Shown piece by piece: positions 37,320-44,665 of a DNA stretch of 52,596 nucleotides. Within the stretch, counting starts at the first letter, position 1; each line of letters opens with the position of its first letter. Origin of the DNA: Photorhabdus bodei (lineage in GTDB: Bacteria; Pseudomonadota; Gammaproteobacteria; Enterobacterales; Enterobacteriaceae); the NCBI RefSeq assembly GCF_003287735.1, contig NZ_NSCM01000033.1:1-52596 (forward strand). The letters run 5' to 3'. Below the pieces are notes generated by a model. That model was not told the origin of the DNA. It saw only the letters and a program-made list of their open reading frames with translations, and made no database searches. Both the position numbers and the translations under genes were made by a program.

Positions 37320-37520
37320 TTATGCGATAGTAATTTTGAGATTTACTCCACAGGCTGTTGCATAGCGTTCAAGTGTTGCAATACCTGCTTTCTGTTTCAT
37401 GTTTTGAATGAGTTTGTAGAATTCTTCTTCCTGTTTAGCTGCTTCATAAGCGGCCTGAGCTTTGGGGGATGAGAGGGCTTGCGCCTTCACTTCTGAAAAT
37501 GGAATACCCTTAACTTTCAT
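37320..37520 (-). pseudogene. HigA-like antitoxin with helix-turn-helix deleted
   Basis: 66 codons. The N-terminus (FSEVKAQALSSPKAQAAYEA) is typical of XRE antitoxins paired with HigB/RelE toxins, and the C-terminus (ATLERYATACGVNLKITIA) is the end of the same family. The roughly 25-residue helix-turn-helix expected between KQKAG and IATLERYA is missing without a frameshift. It cannot bind DNA normally and is probably dead. Its ATG overlaps the end of the toxin fragment. Confidence 0.7.
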
Positions 37521-37698
37521 CTGTCATTTCCTCTAATCTTTGTAATGCCAGTTTGATTTCTGTCGGTGGAGTCTTCGGGGTTTTCTTTATCAATGTGCGA
37601 AGTATATAAATTCTTTTTCCCTTAGCATAAGCAAAAATTGTTCTGGTGATGTCTTTGTTGCCTACTATCAGTTGAAATAGCCCGTCTCTTAGCGGCTC
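37510..37698 (-). pseudogene. HigB/RelE-type toxin, 5'-truncated
   Basis: Minus-strand frame encoding the C-terminal 62 residues of a Gp49/HigB-like toxin (PLRDGLFQLIVGNKD, RTIFAYAKGKRIYILRTL, KKTPKTPPTEIK). An in-frame TAG lies a few codons upstream and no start codon is present, so the N-terminal part is lost. The toxin precedes and overlaps the antitoxin by 11 bp, the usual higBA order. Confidence 0.7.
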
Positions 37699-37717
37699 TA
37701 TATATTTGATCTATATC

Positions 37718-37758
37718 TTGATATGTATCCATACTTGTAATATGCTTTGATATATACC
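37718..37758 (+). promoter_or_regulatory. vapBC promoter with repeated operator half-sites
   Basis: TTGATA (37718-37723) and TATGCT (37741-37746) are spaced by 17 bp. TTGATATGTATC at 37718 and TTGATATATACC at 37747 are direct repeats (10 of 12 identical) 29 bp apart, one covering the -35 box and one just after the -10 box. This is a good candidate for VapBC autoregulation. Confidence 0.5.
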
Positions 37759-37778
37759 AATCAATATTAGGAGGTTGT

Positions 37779-38039
37779 ATGGGGCATATAGCTAAATTGT
37801 TTATGAATGGGAGGAGTCAAGCGGTACGTCTGCCAGCGGCTTATCGATTTGATTCTGATGAAGTTTTTATCCGAAAGGATCCTGAGACAGGAGATGTAAT
37901 ACTGTCCCGTAAGCCACACAACTGGGATGGATTTTTTGCGGCATTGAAGGGAACAGCTATCCCCGATGATTTTCTGAGTGAAGGAGAACGGTACCAGCAA
38001 GAGCAATCTCGTGATCCGTTCGAGGGATGGGAAGAATGA
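37779..38039 (+). CDS. vapB: VapB/VagC-type antitoxin
   Basis: 86-residue antitoxin with an N-terminal SpoVT/AbrB swapped-hairpin DNA-binding domain (AKLFMNGRSQAVRLPAAYRF, about 5-25) and an acidic C-terminus (DPFEGWEE) that would wrap the toxin. AGGAGG lies 6 nt before the ATG. Its stop overlaps the toxin start (ATGA), so the two are coupled. Confidence 0.92.
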   Translation: MGHIAKLFMNGRSQAVRLPAAYRFDSDEVFIRKDPETGDVILSRKPHNWDGFFAALKGTAIPDDFLSEGERYQQEQSRDPFEGWEE

Positions 38040-38434
38040 AGCATTATATGCTTGATACAAATGTAGTAGGGCATTTTATCAGAGGGCGCTATTCAGTCGT
38101 GCAGCATGTTCTGTCTGTGCCAATGTCGTCACTTTGTATTTCAGCTATTACAGAAGGTGAATTATTGTTTGGGTTGGCGCGTCGCCCAGAAGCAAAGCGA
38201 CTCCGTATAGCAGTAAAAGAGTTTCTCATGCGTATTGATGTTTTACCTTGGGATAATTCTGTTGCTGAACACTATGGTATGATCAAGGCTGAGATGCAAA
38301 AACAGGGTAAGATATTAGCACCACTTGATTTACTTATTGCAGCACACTCGCTAAATATGAAGATGATATTGGTTACAAATGATCGTGCTTTTCAATATGT
38401 ACCGGGATTGCATATCGAAGATTGGACTGTTTAA
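38036..38434 (+). CDS. vapC: VapC PIN-domain toxin ribonuclease
   Basis: 132-residue PIN-domain toxin; VapC toxins of enterobacteria cut initiator tRNA. The acidic residues are visible: Asp in MLDTNV, Glu in ITEGELLFG, and Asp in LAPLDLLIAAH and VTNDRAF. The start at 38036, overlapping the vapB stop, is preferred to an in-frame ATG at 38027 because of ATGA coupling and because homologues begin near MKHYMLDTN. The set looks complete, so the module is probably active. Confidence 0.92.
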   Translation: MKHYMLDTNVVGHFIRGRYSVVQHVLSVPMSSLCISAITEGELLFGLARRPEAKRLRIAVKEFLMRIDVLPWDNSVAEHYGMIKAEMQKQGKILAPLDLLIAAHSLNMKMILVTNDRAFQYVPGLHIEDWTV

Positions 38435-38467
38435 ATTGAGTAAACCGAGTAGTTACCTGATGTTATG

Positions 38468-38489
38468 AGCGCCGTAAAAATACGGCGCT
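38468..38489. terminator. Hairpin between converging vapC and hemL
   Basis: AGCGCCGTA and TACGGCGCT form a perfect 9-bp stem around a short A-rich loop, followed on the plus strand by ATTATTTG. It lies between the converging vapC and hemL stops and probably ends vapC transcription. Confidence 0.65.
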
Positions 38490-38509
38490 ATTATTTGAAA
38501 AAAAAGAAA

Positions 38510-39793
38510 TTATTTTAGCTTGGCAAAGCAGCGAGCGGCAGCATCAACAGTACGCTGAATATCTTCATCAGTATGAGCAATAGACATAAAACCCGCTTCA
38601 AATGCGGAAGGCGCTAAATAAACCCCTTCATCAAGCATCAGGTGGAAGAAATGTTTAAAACGCTCAATATCGCAATTCATCACATCCTGATAGCAAGTGA
38701 CGGTTTCTGCATCAGTAAAGAAAATGCCAAACATCCCGCCGACATGGTTAACCACCAGAGGAATACCAGCCGCTTTTGCTGCTTTCGTCAAGCCGGCAGC
38801 CAGATTATCTGTTAGCTCGGTTAAACGTTGATGAACGCCAGGTTGAGAAACTTCTTTCAGGCAAGCAAGGCCGGCAGCCATTGCAATCGGGTTACCGGAT
38901 AGGGTTCCTGCCTGATAAACAGGGCCAATTGGGGCTAATTTCTCCATCACTTCATAGCGTCCACCGAAAGCGCCAACGGGCATACCGCCACCAATGATTT
39001 TGCCAAGGCAAGTTATATCGGGTTCGACACCGTAATGAGATTGTGCGCCGGAGAGGGCGACCCGGAAACCTGTCATCACTTCATCGATAATCAACAGAGC
39101 ACCGAACTCATCACACAGTGCGCGCAGACCGGGTAGGAATTCTGGTTGTGGCGGTACGCAGTTCATATTGCCCGCAACCGGTTCGACGATAATACAGGCG
39201 ATCTCTTCGGGATATTGTTCAAACGCTTCTCGAACTGAACTCAAATCGTTATAGGTACAGGTCAGCGTATGTTTGACGAAATCAACCGGAACGCCTGGCG
39301 AGTTTGGTTGGCCGATGGTCAATGCGCCAGAACCGGCTTTCACCAGCAAGCAATCAGCATGGCCGTGATAGCAACCTTCGAATTTGATGATCTTATCGCG
39401 ATGGGTATAGCCACGGGCCAGACGGATAGCACTCATGGTCGCCTCTGTGCCTGAGTTAACCATGCGCACCATATCCATTGATGGCATCAGTTCAGTCACC
39501 AACTGTGCCATTTCTACTTCGGCGGCAGTTGGTGCACCAAAACTCAATCCTTGTTCTGCGGCTTTGATAACGGCATTACGGATAGTGCTGTGGTTATGTC
39601 CCAGTACCATTGGCCCCCAGGAACCGACATAATCGATATAGGCTTTACCATCAACATCATAGAGATAAGCGCCATCAGCATGTTTGATAAACAACGGAGT
39701 ACCGCCAACACCATTAAATGCACGTACCGGAGAGTTGACGCCGCCGGGAATAAGTTGCTTTGCCTGAGAATAGAGGATGTCGGATTGGCTCAT
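38510..39793 (-). CDS. hemL: Glutamate-1-semialdehyde 2,1-aminomutase
   Basis: PLP enzyme making 5-aminolevulinate for heme synthesis. 427 residues against 426 in E. coli. The PLP site LGKIIGGGMPVGA (Lys near 265), IIDEVMTGFR and GAPT/GSWGPMVLGH motifs are present. GGAG precedes the start. In E. coli hemL follows fhuB; here the NRPS and toxin-antitoxin island occupies that interval. Confidence 0.97.
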   Translation of the reverse strand: MSQSDILYSQAKQLIPGGVNSPVRAFNGVGGTPLFIKHADGAYLYDVDGKAYIDYVGSWGPMVLGHNHSTIRNAVIKAAEQGLSFGAPTAAEVEMAQLVTELMPSMDMVRMVNSGTEATMSAIRLARGYTHRDKIIKFEGCYHGHADCLLVKAGSGALTIGQPNSPGVPVDFVKHTLTCTYNDLSSVREAFEQYPEEIACIIVEPVAGNMNCVPPQPEFLPGLRALCDEFGALLIIDEVMTGFRVALSGAQSHYGVEPDITCLGKIIGGGMPVGAFGGRYEVMEKLAPIGPVYQAGTLSGNPIAMAAGLACLKEVSQPGVHQRLTELTDNLAAGLTKAAKAAGIPLVVNHVGGMFGIFFTDAETVTCYQDVMNCDIERFKHFFHLMLDEGVYLAPSAFEAGFMSIAHTDEDIQRTVDAAARCFAKLK

Positions 39794-39843
39794 GAAAGGC
39801 TCCTGAATCTATTTTTAAGTGGGGTTGTCGTTTGCCCCTCGGA

Positions 39844-40629
39844 TTATAATGCTCTTAGAACGATAATTCCGGGTTTATTCTTTACGTAATCAAGAAATGG
39901 TGAGTCGACAACTTTTTTATTCGCAGCAAGTGAGGATGCATTCCTCAGCATTGGGCCATGATCTGTCATAATAAAAATCCCTGTATGTGTGACATCCAAT
40001 CCGGCAAGATGGGTATATATTCCTATATAATCGCCCGTTTTTAGATTCTTAATAACGGCATCGTTGACTTTATCGCCTGGAATATATTTGATATCTCTTT
40101 TGGTAACACCCAGTCCGGGGATATATTCGCTACCATCAGCCTTTTTATTCAGGCTTTTTGTGATTTTTATGTAAGAAGAACTTATTTCATCCGTTACATC
40201 TTTGGCATTTAATTTTTTTCTGATTGACCAATCTGTAAAGAAGTGTTTTCTTTGTAAAAAGCTAATCTTTCCGTCGATATATCTTGTCTGGATGAGATTT
40301 TTTACAAAATCATTTTGGTCGTTGGATTTTCTTAGCGATTCTACATAATCAAGGAAAGTAAAACAGTCTAGCCCGTTGAAGTCTATAACTAATTTTTCAG
40401 GTTCAGTAGGGGAGCCAATAAGTTTGTTGGCGGCATAAGGTGTGCCCAGTAATTGATAAGAGACGTTTTTTATTATTTCTCCGGGATTATCTTTGTTTCC
40501 CGGTTTTACTTGGTTTTCTATAATTTCATTAATTTTTTTCGAGGTATAGCTGTCAATATCGGTTTGTTTGCTATGAGCGGCACAACCTGTCAAGGTGATA
40601 GCAAGCATCAGTGGCAACATTTTTCGCAT
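39844..40629 (-). CDS. DUF1460 lipoprotein, predicted amidase (NlpC/P60-like)
   Basis: 261-residue lipoprotein: signal peptide with lipobox LTGC (Cys16), then a DUF1460 domain, a family with an NlpC/P60-related cysteine-peptidase fold and proposed N-acetylmuramoyl-L-alanine amidase activity. The candidate nucleophile is Cys89 in GLDCFTF and the His is His215 in DVTHTGIF. After Cys16 the residues are Ala-Ala, so outer-membrane sorting is expected. It stands alone between hemL and erpA and probably trims cell-wall peptides. Confidence 0.82.
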   Translation of the reverse strand: MRKMLPLMLAITLTGCAAHSKQTDIDSYTSKKINEIIENQVKPGNKDNPGEIIKNVSYQLLGTPYAANKLIGSPTEPEKLVIDFNGLDCFTFLDYVESLRKSNDQNDFVKNLIQTRYIDGKISFLQRKHFFTDWSIRKKLNAKDVTDEISSSYIKITKSLNKKADGSEYIPGLGVTKRDIKYIPGDKVNDAVIKNLKTGDYIGIYTHLAGLDVTHTGIFIMTDHGPMLRNASSLAANKKVVDSPFLDYVKNKPGIIVLRAL

Positions 40630-40966
40630 AGGAACTCCATATGGTTACTTTGAAAAATATTCAATAAAGTAACTAATCATGATGATAAATCAATATTTTT
40701 TCTTTCTTAATTGTTAATTGATTGACGGAGGGTTTAACTACACGTGACGGTTTACTGCTCTTTGAAGCTATCGTAAAAAGCCAGCGTTTGTCGCTAAGGT
40801 AGCCGCGATGGTAAACAAATGTGTGATAATTTTTTGGCGGTTAGTGTGTTGTCAAAATGACAATACTTGAACGAACTAATCAGGTATTGGATAATTCGAG
40901 TTATTAATGATCGGCAAATTTTTGTTGTCTTCTGAATATTTTTGCCGAGTTCCAGTCTGGAGTAAA
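40630..40966. other. erpA upstream region
   Basis: About 340 bp without a gene. It contains a 15-bp palindrome, a good sigma-70 promoter and the erpA leader. Confidence 0.6.
40849..40895 (+). promoter_or_regulatory. erpA promoter with upstream palindrome
   Basis: TTGAAC (40867-40872) and GATAAT (40890-40895) have a 17-bp spacer. Directly upstream is TTGTCAAAATGACAA (40849-40863), a perfect 6-bp inverted repeat around AAA, placed as a regulator site. In E. coli erpA is controlled by IscR; this palindrome does not obviously match an IscR site. Confidence 0.5.
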
Positions 40967-40970
40967 AATG

Positions 40971-41315
40971 ATGAGCGATGATATCGCATTACCTTTGCAG
41001 TTTACGGATGCCGCAGCTAACAAAGTGAAAATTTTGGTTTCGGATGAAGAAAACCCGAACTTGCGTTTACGGGTTTATATCACCGGTGGTGGATGCAGTG
41101 GCTTTCAGTATGGTTTTACCTTTGATGATCAAATAAATGAAGGTGATATGACCATTGAGAAACAAGGTGTGGAGTTGGTTGTTGATCCGATGAGCCTACA
41201 ATATTTGGTTGGCGGTTGTGTTGATTATACCGAAGGTCTGGAAGGTTCACGTTTTATCGTCACGAACCCTAATGCTAAGACAACTTGTGGTTGTGGTTCT
41301 TCTTTCAGTATCTGA
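40971..41315 (+). CDS. erpA: Iron-sulfur cluster insertion protein ErpA
   Basis: A-type carrier delivering Fe-S clusters to isoprenoid enzymes and others. From the second of two adjacent ATGs (40971) the protein is 114 residues, matching E. coli ErpA (MSDD...). Cluster cysteines are Cys42 (GGGCSGFQ) and the CGC pair near 106-108 in TTCGCGSSFSI. GGAG lies upstream of the start pair. Confidence 0.97.
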   Translation: MSDDIALPLQFTDAAANKVKILVSDEENPNLRLRVYITGGGCSGFQYGFTFDDQINEGDMTIEKQGVELVVDPMSLQYLVGGCVDYTEGLEGSRFIVTNPNAKTTCGCGSSFSI

Positions 41316-41401
41316 TTCCAGGCGATTTCCCGTAATGGGTCTGAATATTATGACCCATTTTCGGGAGTCCTCTTGCAATCCTATTAAACGATTTTGCTTT
41401 A

Positions 41402-42229
41402 TCAAGAATCTTTGTCATTCAATTGCTGGCATAGCTGTTCGGCTGCCAGAATGATGCGCGGTCCCGCGCGGTGAAACCAATCTTCATGTAATGTAATGAC
41501 TTTGGCACGCAATTGTGGATGCCAGAAATTTTCAATTAATTTGACCTGTTCTTGTCCACCACTGATAACAATTATTTCAGGTTTCCTGATGAGTACTTGT
41601 TCACGACTGACTTGAGGCCAGGAAACAGGGCTGTTGGCAAAAATATTTCTGCCGCCACAGATAGAAAGCACTTCACTTTGCAGTGTATGTCCTGAAGCAG
41701 TGAACAGAGGATAAGTGCCGAATTGTAAAAAGGCCGGTTTGGGGGTTGTAGTGGCATATTTTTGTTGCAAATTGGCAAATCGTTGACGAAGTTCAGTCGC
41801 AGATTTTTTTGCTTGTTCTGGGTGAGGACTATATTCAGCGAGTCGTTCTAAATCCTGCGCTATCTGTTCGGTGGTTGTGGGATCGGAATAAAAGATTTTA
41901 ATGCCAAAAGTAGCAAGTTGTTCCAGTGGGCGTTGGGGATTACCGCCACGCCATGCCAGAATCAGCTCAGGTTTAAGGGTAATAATGCGTTCCAGATTGA
42001 TGCCTTGCCAGTTAGCTACTTGCTCAAGTTTACGGGCCTGAGGGGGATAATCAGAGTGGGCGCTGGCGGCAATCAGATTGTCACCTAGCCCGGCGGCATA
42101 GGCTAATTCTGTCGTTGATGGAGATAAACTGATTACCCGTAAGGGAGCTGCATACAGAGAATGGCTGAAACTACTGAGAAACAGTAAAAGCGATAATCCA
42201 ATTGAACCCGTGCTTTTTATCCATTTCAT
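41402..42229 (-). CDS. btuF: Vitamin B12-binding periplasmic protein BtuF
   Basis: Periplasmic cobalamin-binding component of the BtuCDF importer. 275 residues with a signal peptide ending SLYAAP (cut about residue 27), then the two-lobed TroA-like fold (RVISLSPSTTELAYAAG, PELILAWRGGNP, FTASGHTLQSEVLSICGG). It lies downstream of mtnN on the same strand, as in E. coli. The converging gene is erpA. Confidence 0.95.
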   Translation of the reverse strand: MKWIKSTGSIGLSLLLFLSSFSHSLYAAPLRVISLSPSTTELAYAAGLGDNLIAASAHSDYPPQARKLEQVANWQGINLERIITLKPELILAWRGGNPQRPLEQLATFGIKIFYSDPTTTEQIAQDLERLAEYSPHPEQAKKSATELRQRFANLQQKYATTTPKPAFLQFGTYPLFTASGHTLQSEVLSICGGRNIFANSPVSWPQVSREQVLIRKPEIIVISGGQEQVKLIENFWHPQLRAKVITLHEDWFHRAGPRIILAAEQLCQQLNDKDS

Positions 42230-42269
42230 TGAAGGGTGCTCTTTAAAACATTAAATATGTCGCCCGCAA

Positions 42270-42299
42270 ACACGCCCGAAAATATTCATCAGGGCGTGT
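42270..42299 (-). terminator. Hairpin in the mtnN-btuF gap
   Basis: ACACGCCC (42270-42277) pairs with GGGCGTGT (42292-42299) around a 14-nt loop just after the mtnN stop. No T run follows on the minus strand, so it may only attenuate read-through into btuF. Confidence 0.45.
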
Positions 42300-42309
42300 C
42301 AGTAATATA

Positions 42310-43011
42310 TTATTTGTCTTTATTCAGAGTTGTCAGCATTGCGTTGACCATTAATGTAGATTGGCGAGCTGCCACGGCAAGAAATTCATCAAAACTGATA
42401 TGAGATTCTTTATCCGCCACATCAGAGATAGCACGTACCACTACAAATGGGGTGTTGTATTGATGGCAGACATGCCCTACTGCTGCGGCTTCCATTTCTA
42501 CCGCCGTCACTTGTGGGAAAATTTCCCGGATACGCGCTAGTGGTTCCGCACCATTAATAAATGCATCACCACTGCAAATCAGCCCACGTACTGCGTTCAG
42601 ATTTAGTGAATGAATACATTTTTCCGCCAGATCAATTAGCTGGTCATCCGCCACGAAAGCTGGGGGGCATTGCGCCATCTGGCCGGGCTCATAACCAAAA
42701 GCGGTAACATCAGCATCATGATAGCGAACTTCGCGGGATATCACGATATCACCGATTTGCAGTTTTGGATCAAGGCCACCCGCTGATCCGGTGTTAATAA
42801 TTACATCAGGCTGACAATGTTCAAGCAGTAAAGTTGTACCAATTGCAGCAGAAACTTTACCAATACCAGATTTTAACAGTGCGATCTCCACGCCGTTGAG
42901 CTTACCGGTATAGATTTCGCAGCCACCTCGTGACAATGTTTGGCGATCTTCAATTTGATCGCGCAGTAAAGTCACTTCTTGCTCCATAGCACCTATCACG
43001 CCTACTTTCAT
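42310..43011 (-). CDS. mtnN: 5'-methylthioadenosine/S-adenosylhomocysteine nucleosidase
   Basis: Cleaves adenine from methylthioadenosine, S-adenosylhomocysteine and 5'-deoxyadenosine, so it recycles methyl-donor by-products and feeds LuxS-made AI-2. 233 residues. Catalytic residues Glu12 (GAMEQE), Glu near 174 (VEMEAAAVGH) and Asp near 197 (RAISDVADKE) are present. AI-2/LuxS signalling has been reported to affect cpm expression in Photorhabdus, a distant functional link. Confidence 0.97.
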   Translation of the reverse strand: MKVGVIGAMEQEVTLLRDQIEDRQTLSRGGCEIYTGKLNGVEIALLKSGIGKVSAAIGTTLLLEHCQPDVIINTGSAGGLDPKLQIGDIVISREVRYHDADVTAFGYEPGQMAQCPPAFVADDQLIDLAEKCIHSLNLNAVRGLICSGDAFINGAEPLARIREIFPQVTAVEMEAAAVGHVCHQYNTPFVVVRAISDVADKESHISFDEFLAVAARQSTLMVNAMLTTLNKDK

Positions 43012-43138
43012 GATGTCATACTCGCAGTTGATTAATTAATCATATAAAATCATTCCGTGTTTGAGTTTAACATCTAATACGGAACAATCAGATAATCTGT
43101 AGTGTAAAACTGTGTTATCTCACAAGTCGGGGGGATAA

Positions 43139-44665
43139 ATGTCCGGGATAGACTTTAGTCAAAAGCTTAACTATCAGCGTAAATACCGTCAGTATCATGT
43201 TGATTCTAATGATGAAGAGCAGGTTATTCGCCAGTTTGAAAGCGATCGTGGGCGGATTATGAATTCAGCGGCTATTCGTCGTTTACAGCAAAAAACACAG
43301 GTTTTTCCGCTGGAAAATAATGCCGCTGTCCGCAGTCGCTTAACGCATTCATTGGAAGTGCAACAGGTTGGGCGCTATATTTCGAAAACAATTATTAATG
43401 AATTGAAAACGCGTAATTTGCTGGCTGATTACGGGTTGGATAAACGGCTATTATCATTTGAAAGTTTGATTGAAATGGCTTGTTTAATGCATGATATTGG
43501 TAATCCACCATTTGGTCATTTTGGTGAAGCGGCAATTAAAGATTGGTTTGCCAAAAAGCTCGATCTTAATTTTTCCTTGGAAAATATTAAGCGAGAAGAT
43601 CGATGCGAAATCTTCGAATTGCGTTTATGTGGTGATGTGAAAAAAGATCTCTTTCGTCGCCAGTTGCGTAAAGATTTATGTCAGTTTGAAGGGAATGCTC
43701 AGGCTATCCGTATGGTGCATAGCTTATTAAAACTCAATCTGACTTATGCCCAGGTTGGTTGTATTCTAAAATATACTTGCCCTGCTTTTCGTCTTGAAGA
43801 AACACCAAATCAATTTAATTATTTGATGAAAAAGCCAGGTTTTTATTGGTCGGAGGAGCATTTTGTTCGCGAATTACGTCGTGAGCTTAAACTGGGTGAG
43901 TTCTGTCGCTTCCCACTGACTTATATTATGGAAGCAGCAGATGATATCTCTTATTGCATTGCTGATTTGGATGATGCTGTTGAAAAAACGATTTTCAGCG
44001 TCGATACACTGATGGGATATTTGGAACAGGAGTGGCAAGAAAATGGCGGTCATCGGGCTGGGGATCTATTCGACTTAACGGTCAGAAAGGCGTACAAGGG
44101 AACTCACGGTAACGAATTACGTCGAAGCCAGCAGGATCAATTTTTTATGTATTTGCGGGTTTATATTACCGGCAAACTTGTTCCTTATACTGCTCGTCGT
44201 TTTATTGATCATCTGCCGGCTGTTTTTGAGGGCTCATTTAATCAAGCACTACTTGAAGATAAGAGCGAGGAGCATCGGTTGCTTAGGACGTTGAAAAACA
44301 TTGCTTGTAAGAGAGTGTTTAATCATCCAGAGATTGAAAAATTAGAGTTGCAGGGATACCGAGTCATTAATGGGTTATTAGATTTTTATTGCCCATTATT
44401 GAAGATGTCCCGTCAGGATTTTATGGAACTGAACCAGAACAATTTCCACAAAGATTATTTTATGGAAACTCGGCTGCTACACAAACTTTCCACCAAGCAT
44501 CGTCTCGCTTATGGTGAAGCAGTAGAGAAAATTGTTGCCACTGACCAAGCTGAAAAAGACCTGCTCGAATTCTATTATCGCGCTCGTCTTATTCAGGATT
44601 ACATCAGTGGCATGACAGATAATTATGCTTATGAAGAGTATCGTAAGTTTATTGTGTGTAGTTAA
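43139..44665 (+). CDS. dgt: Deoxyguanosinetriphosphate triphosphohydrolase
   Basis: HD-domain enzyme that splits dGTP to deoxyguanosine and triphosphate. 508 residues. The HD metal site is clear: RLTHSLEVQQ with the first His, and LMHDIGNPPFGHFGE with the HD pair. GGGGG lies upstream of the ATG. Its last 17 bp overlap the 3' end of barA, which converges from the other strand. Confidence 0.96.
   Translation: MSGIDFSQKLNYQRKYRQYHVDSNDEEQVIRQFESDRGRIMNSAAIRRLQQKTQVFPLENNAAVRSRLTHSLEVQQVGRYISKTIINELKTRNLLADYGLDKRLLSFESLIEMACLMHDIGNPPFGHFGEAAIKDWFAKKLDLNFSLENIKREDRCEIFELRLCGDVKKDLFRRQLRKDLCQFEGNAQAIRMVHSLLKLNLTYAQVGCILKYTCPAFRLEETPNQFNYLMKKPGFYWSEEHFVRELRRELKLGEFCRFPLTYIMEAADDISYCIADLDDAVEKTIFSVDTLMGYLEQEWQENGGHRAGDLFDLTVRKAYKGTHGNELRRSQQDQFFMYLRVYITGKLVPYTARRFIDHLPAVFEGSFNQALLEDKSEEHRLLRTLKNIACKRVFNHPEIEKLELQGYRVINGLLDFYCPLLKMSRQDFMELNQNNFHKDYFMETRLLHKLSTKHRLAYGEAVEKIVATDQAEKDLLEFYYRARLIQDYISGMTDNYAYEEYRKFIVCS

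Noticed and set aside
40720..40850. Possible small RNA or tRNA upstream of erpA
   Set aside because: No cloverleaf or convincing promoter-terminator pair could be drawn for this stretch.
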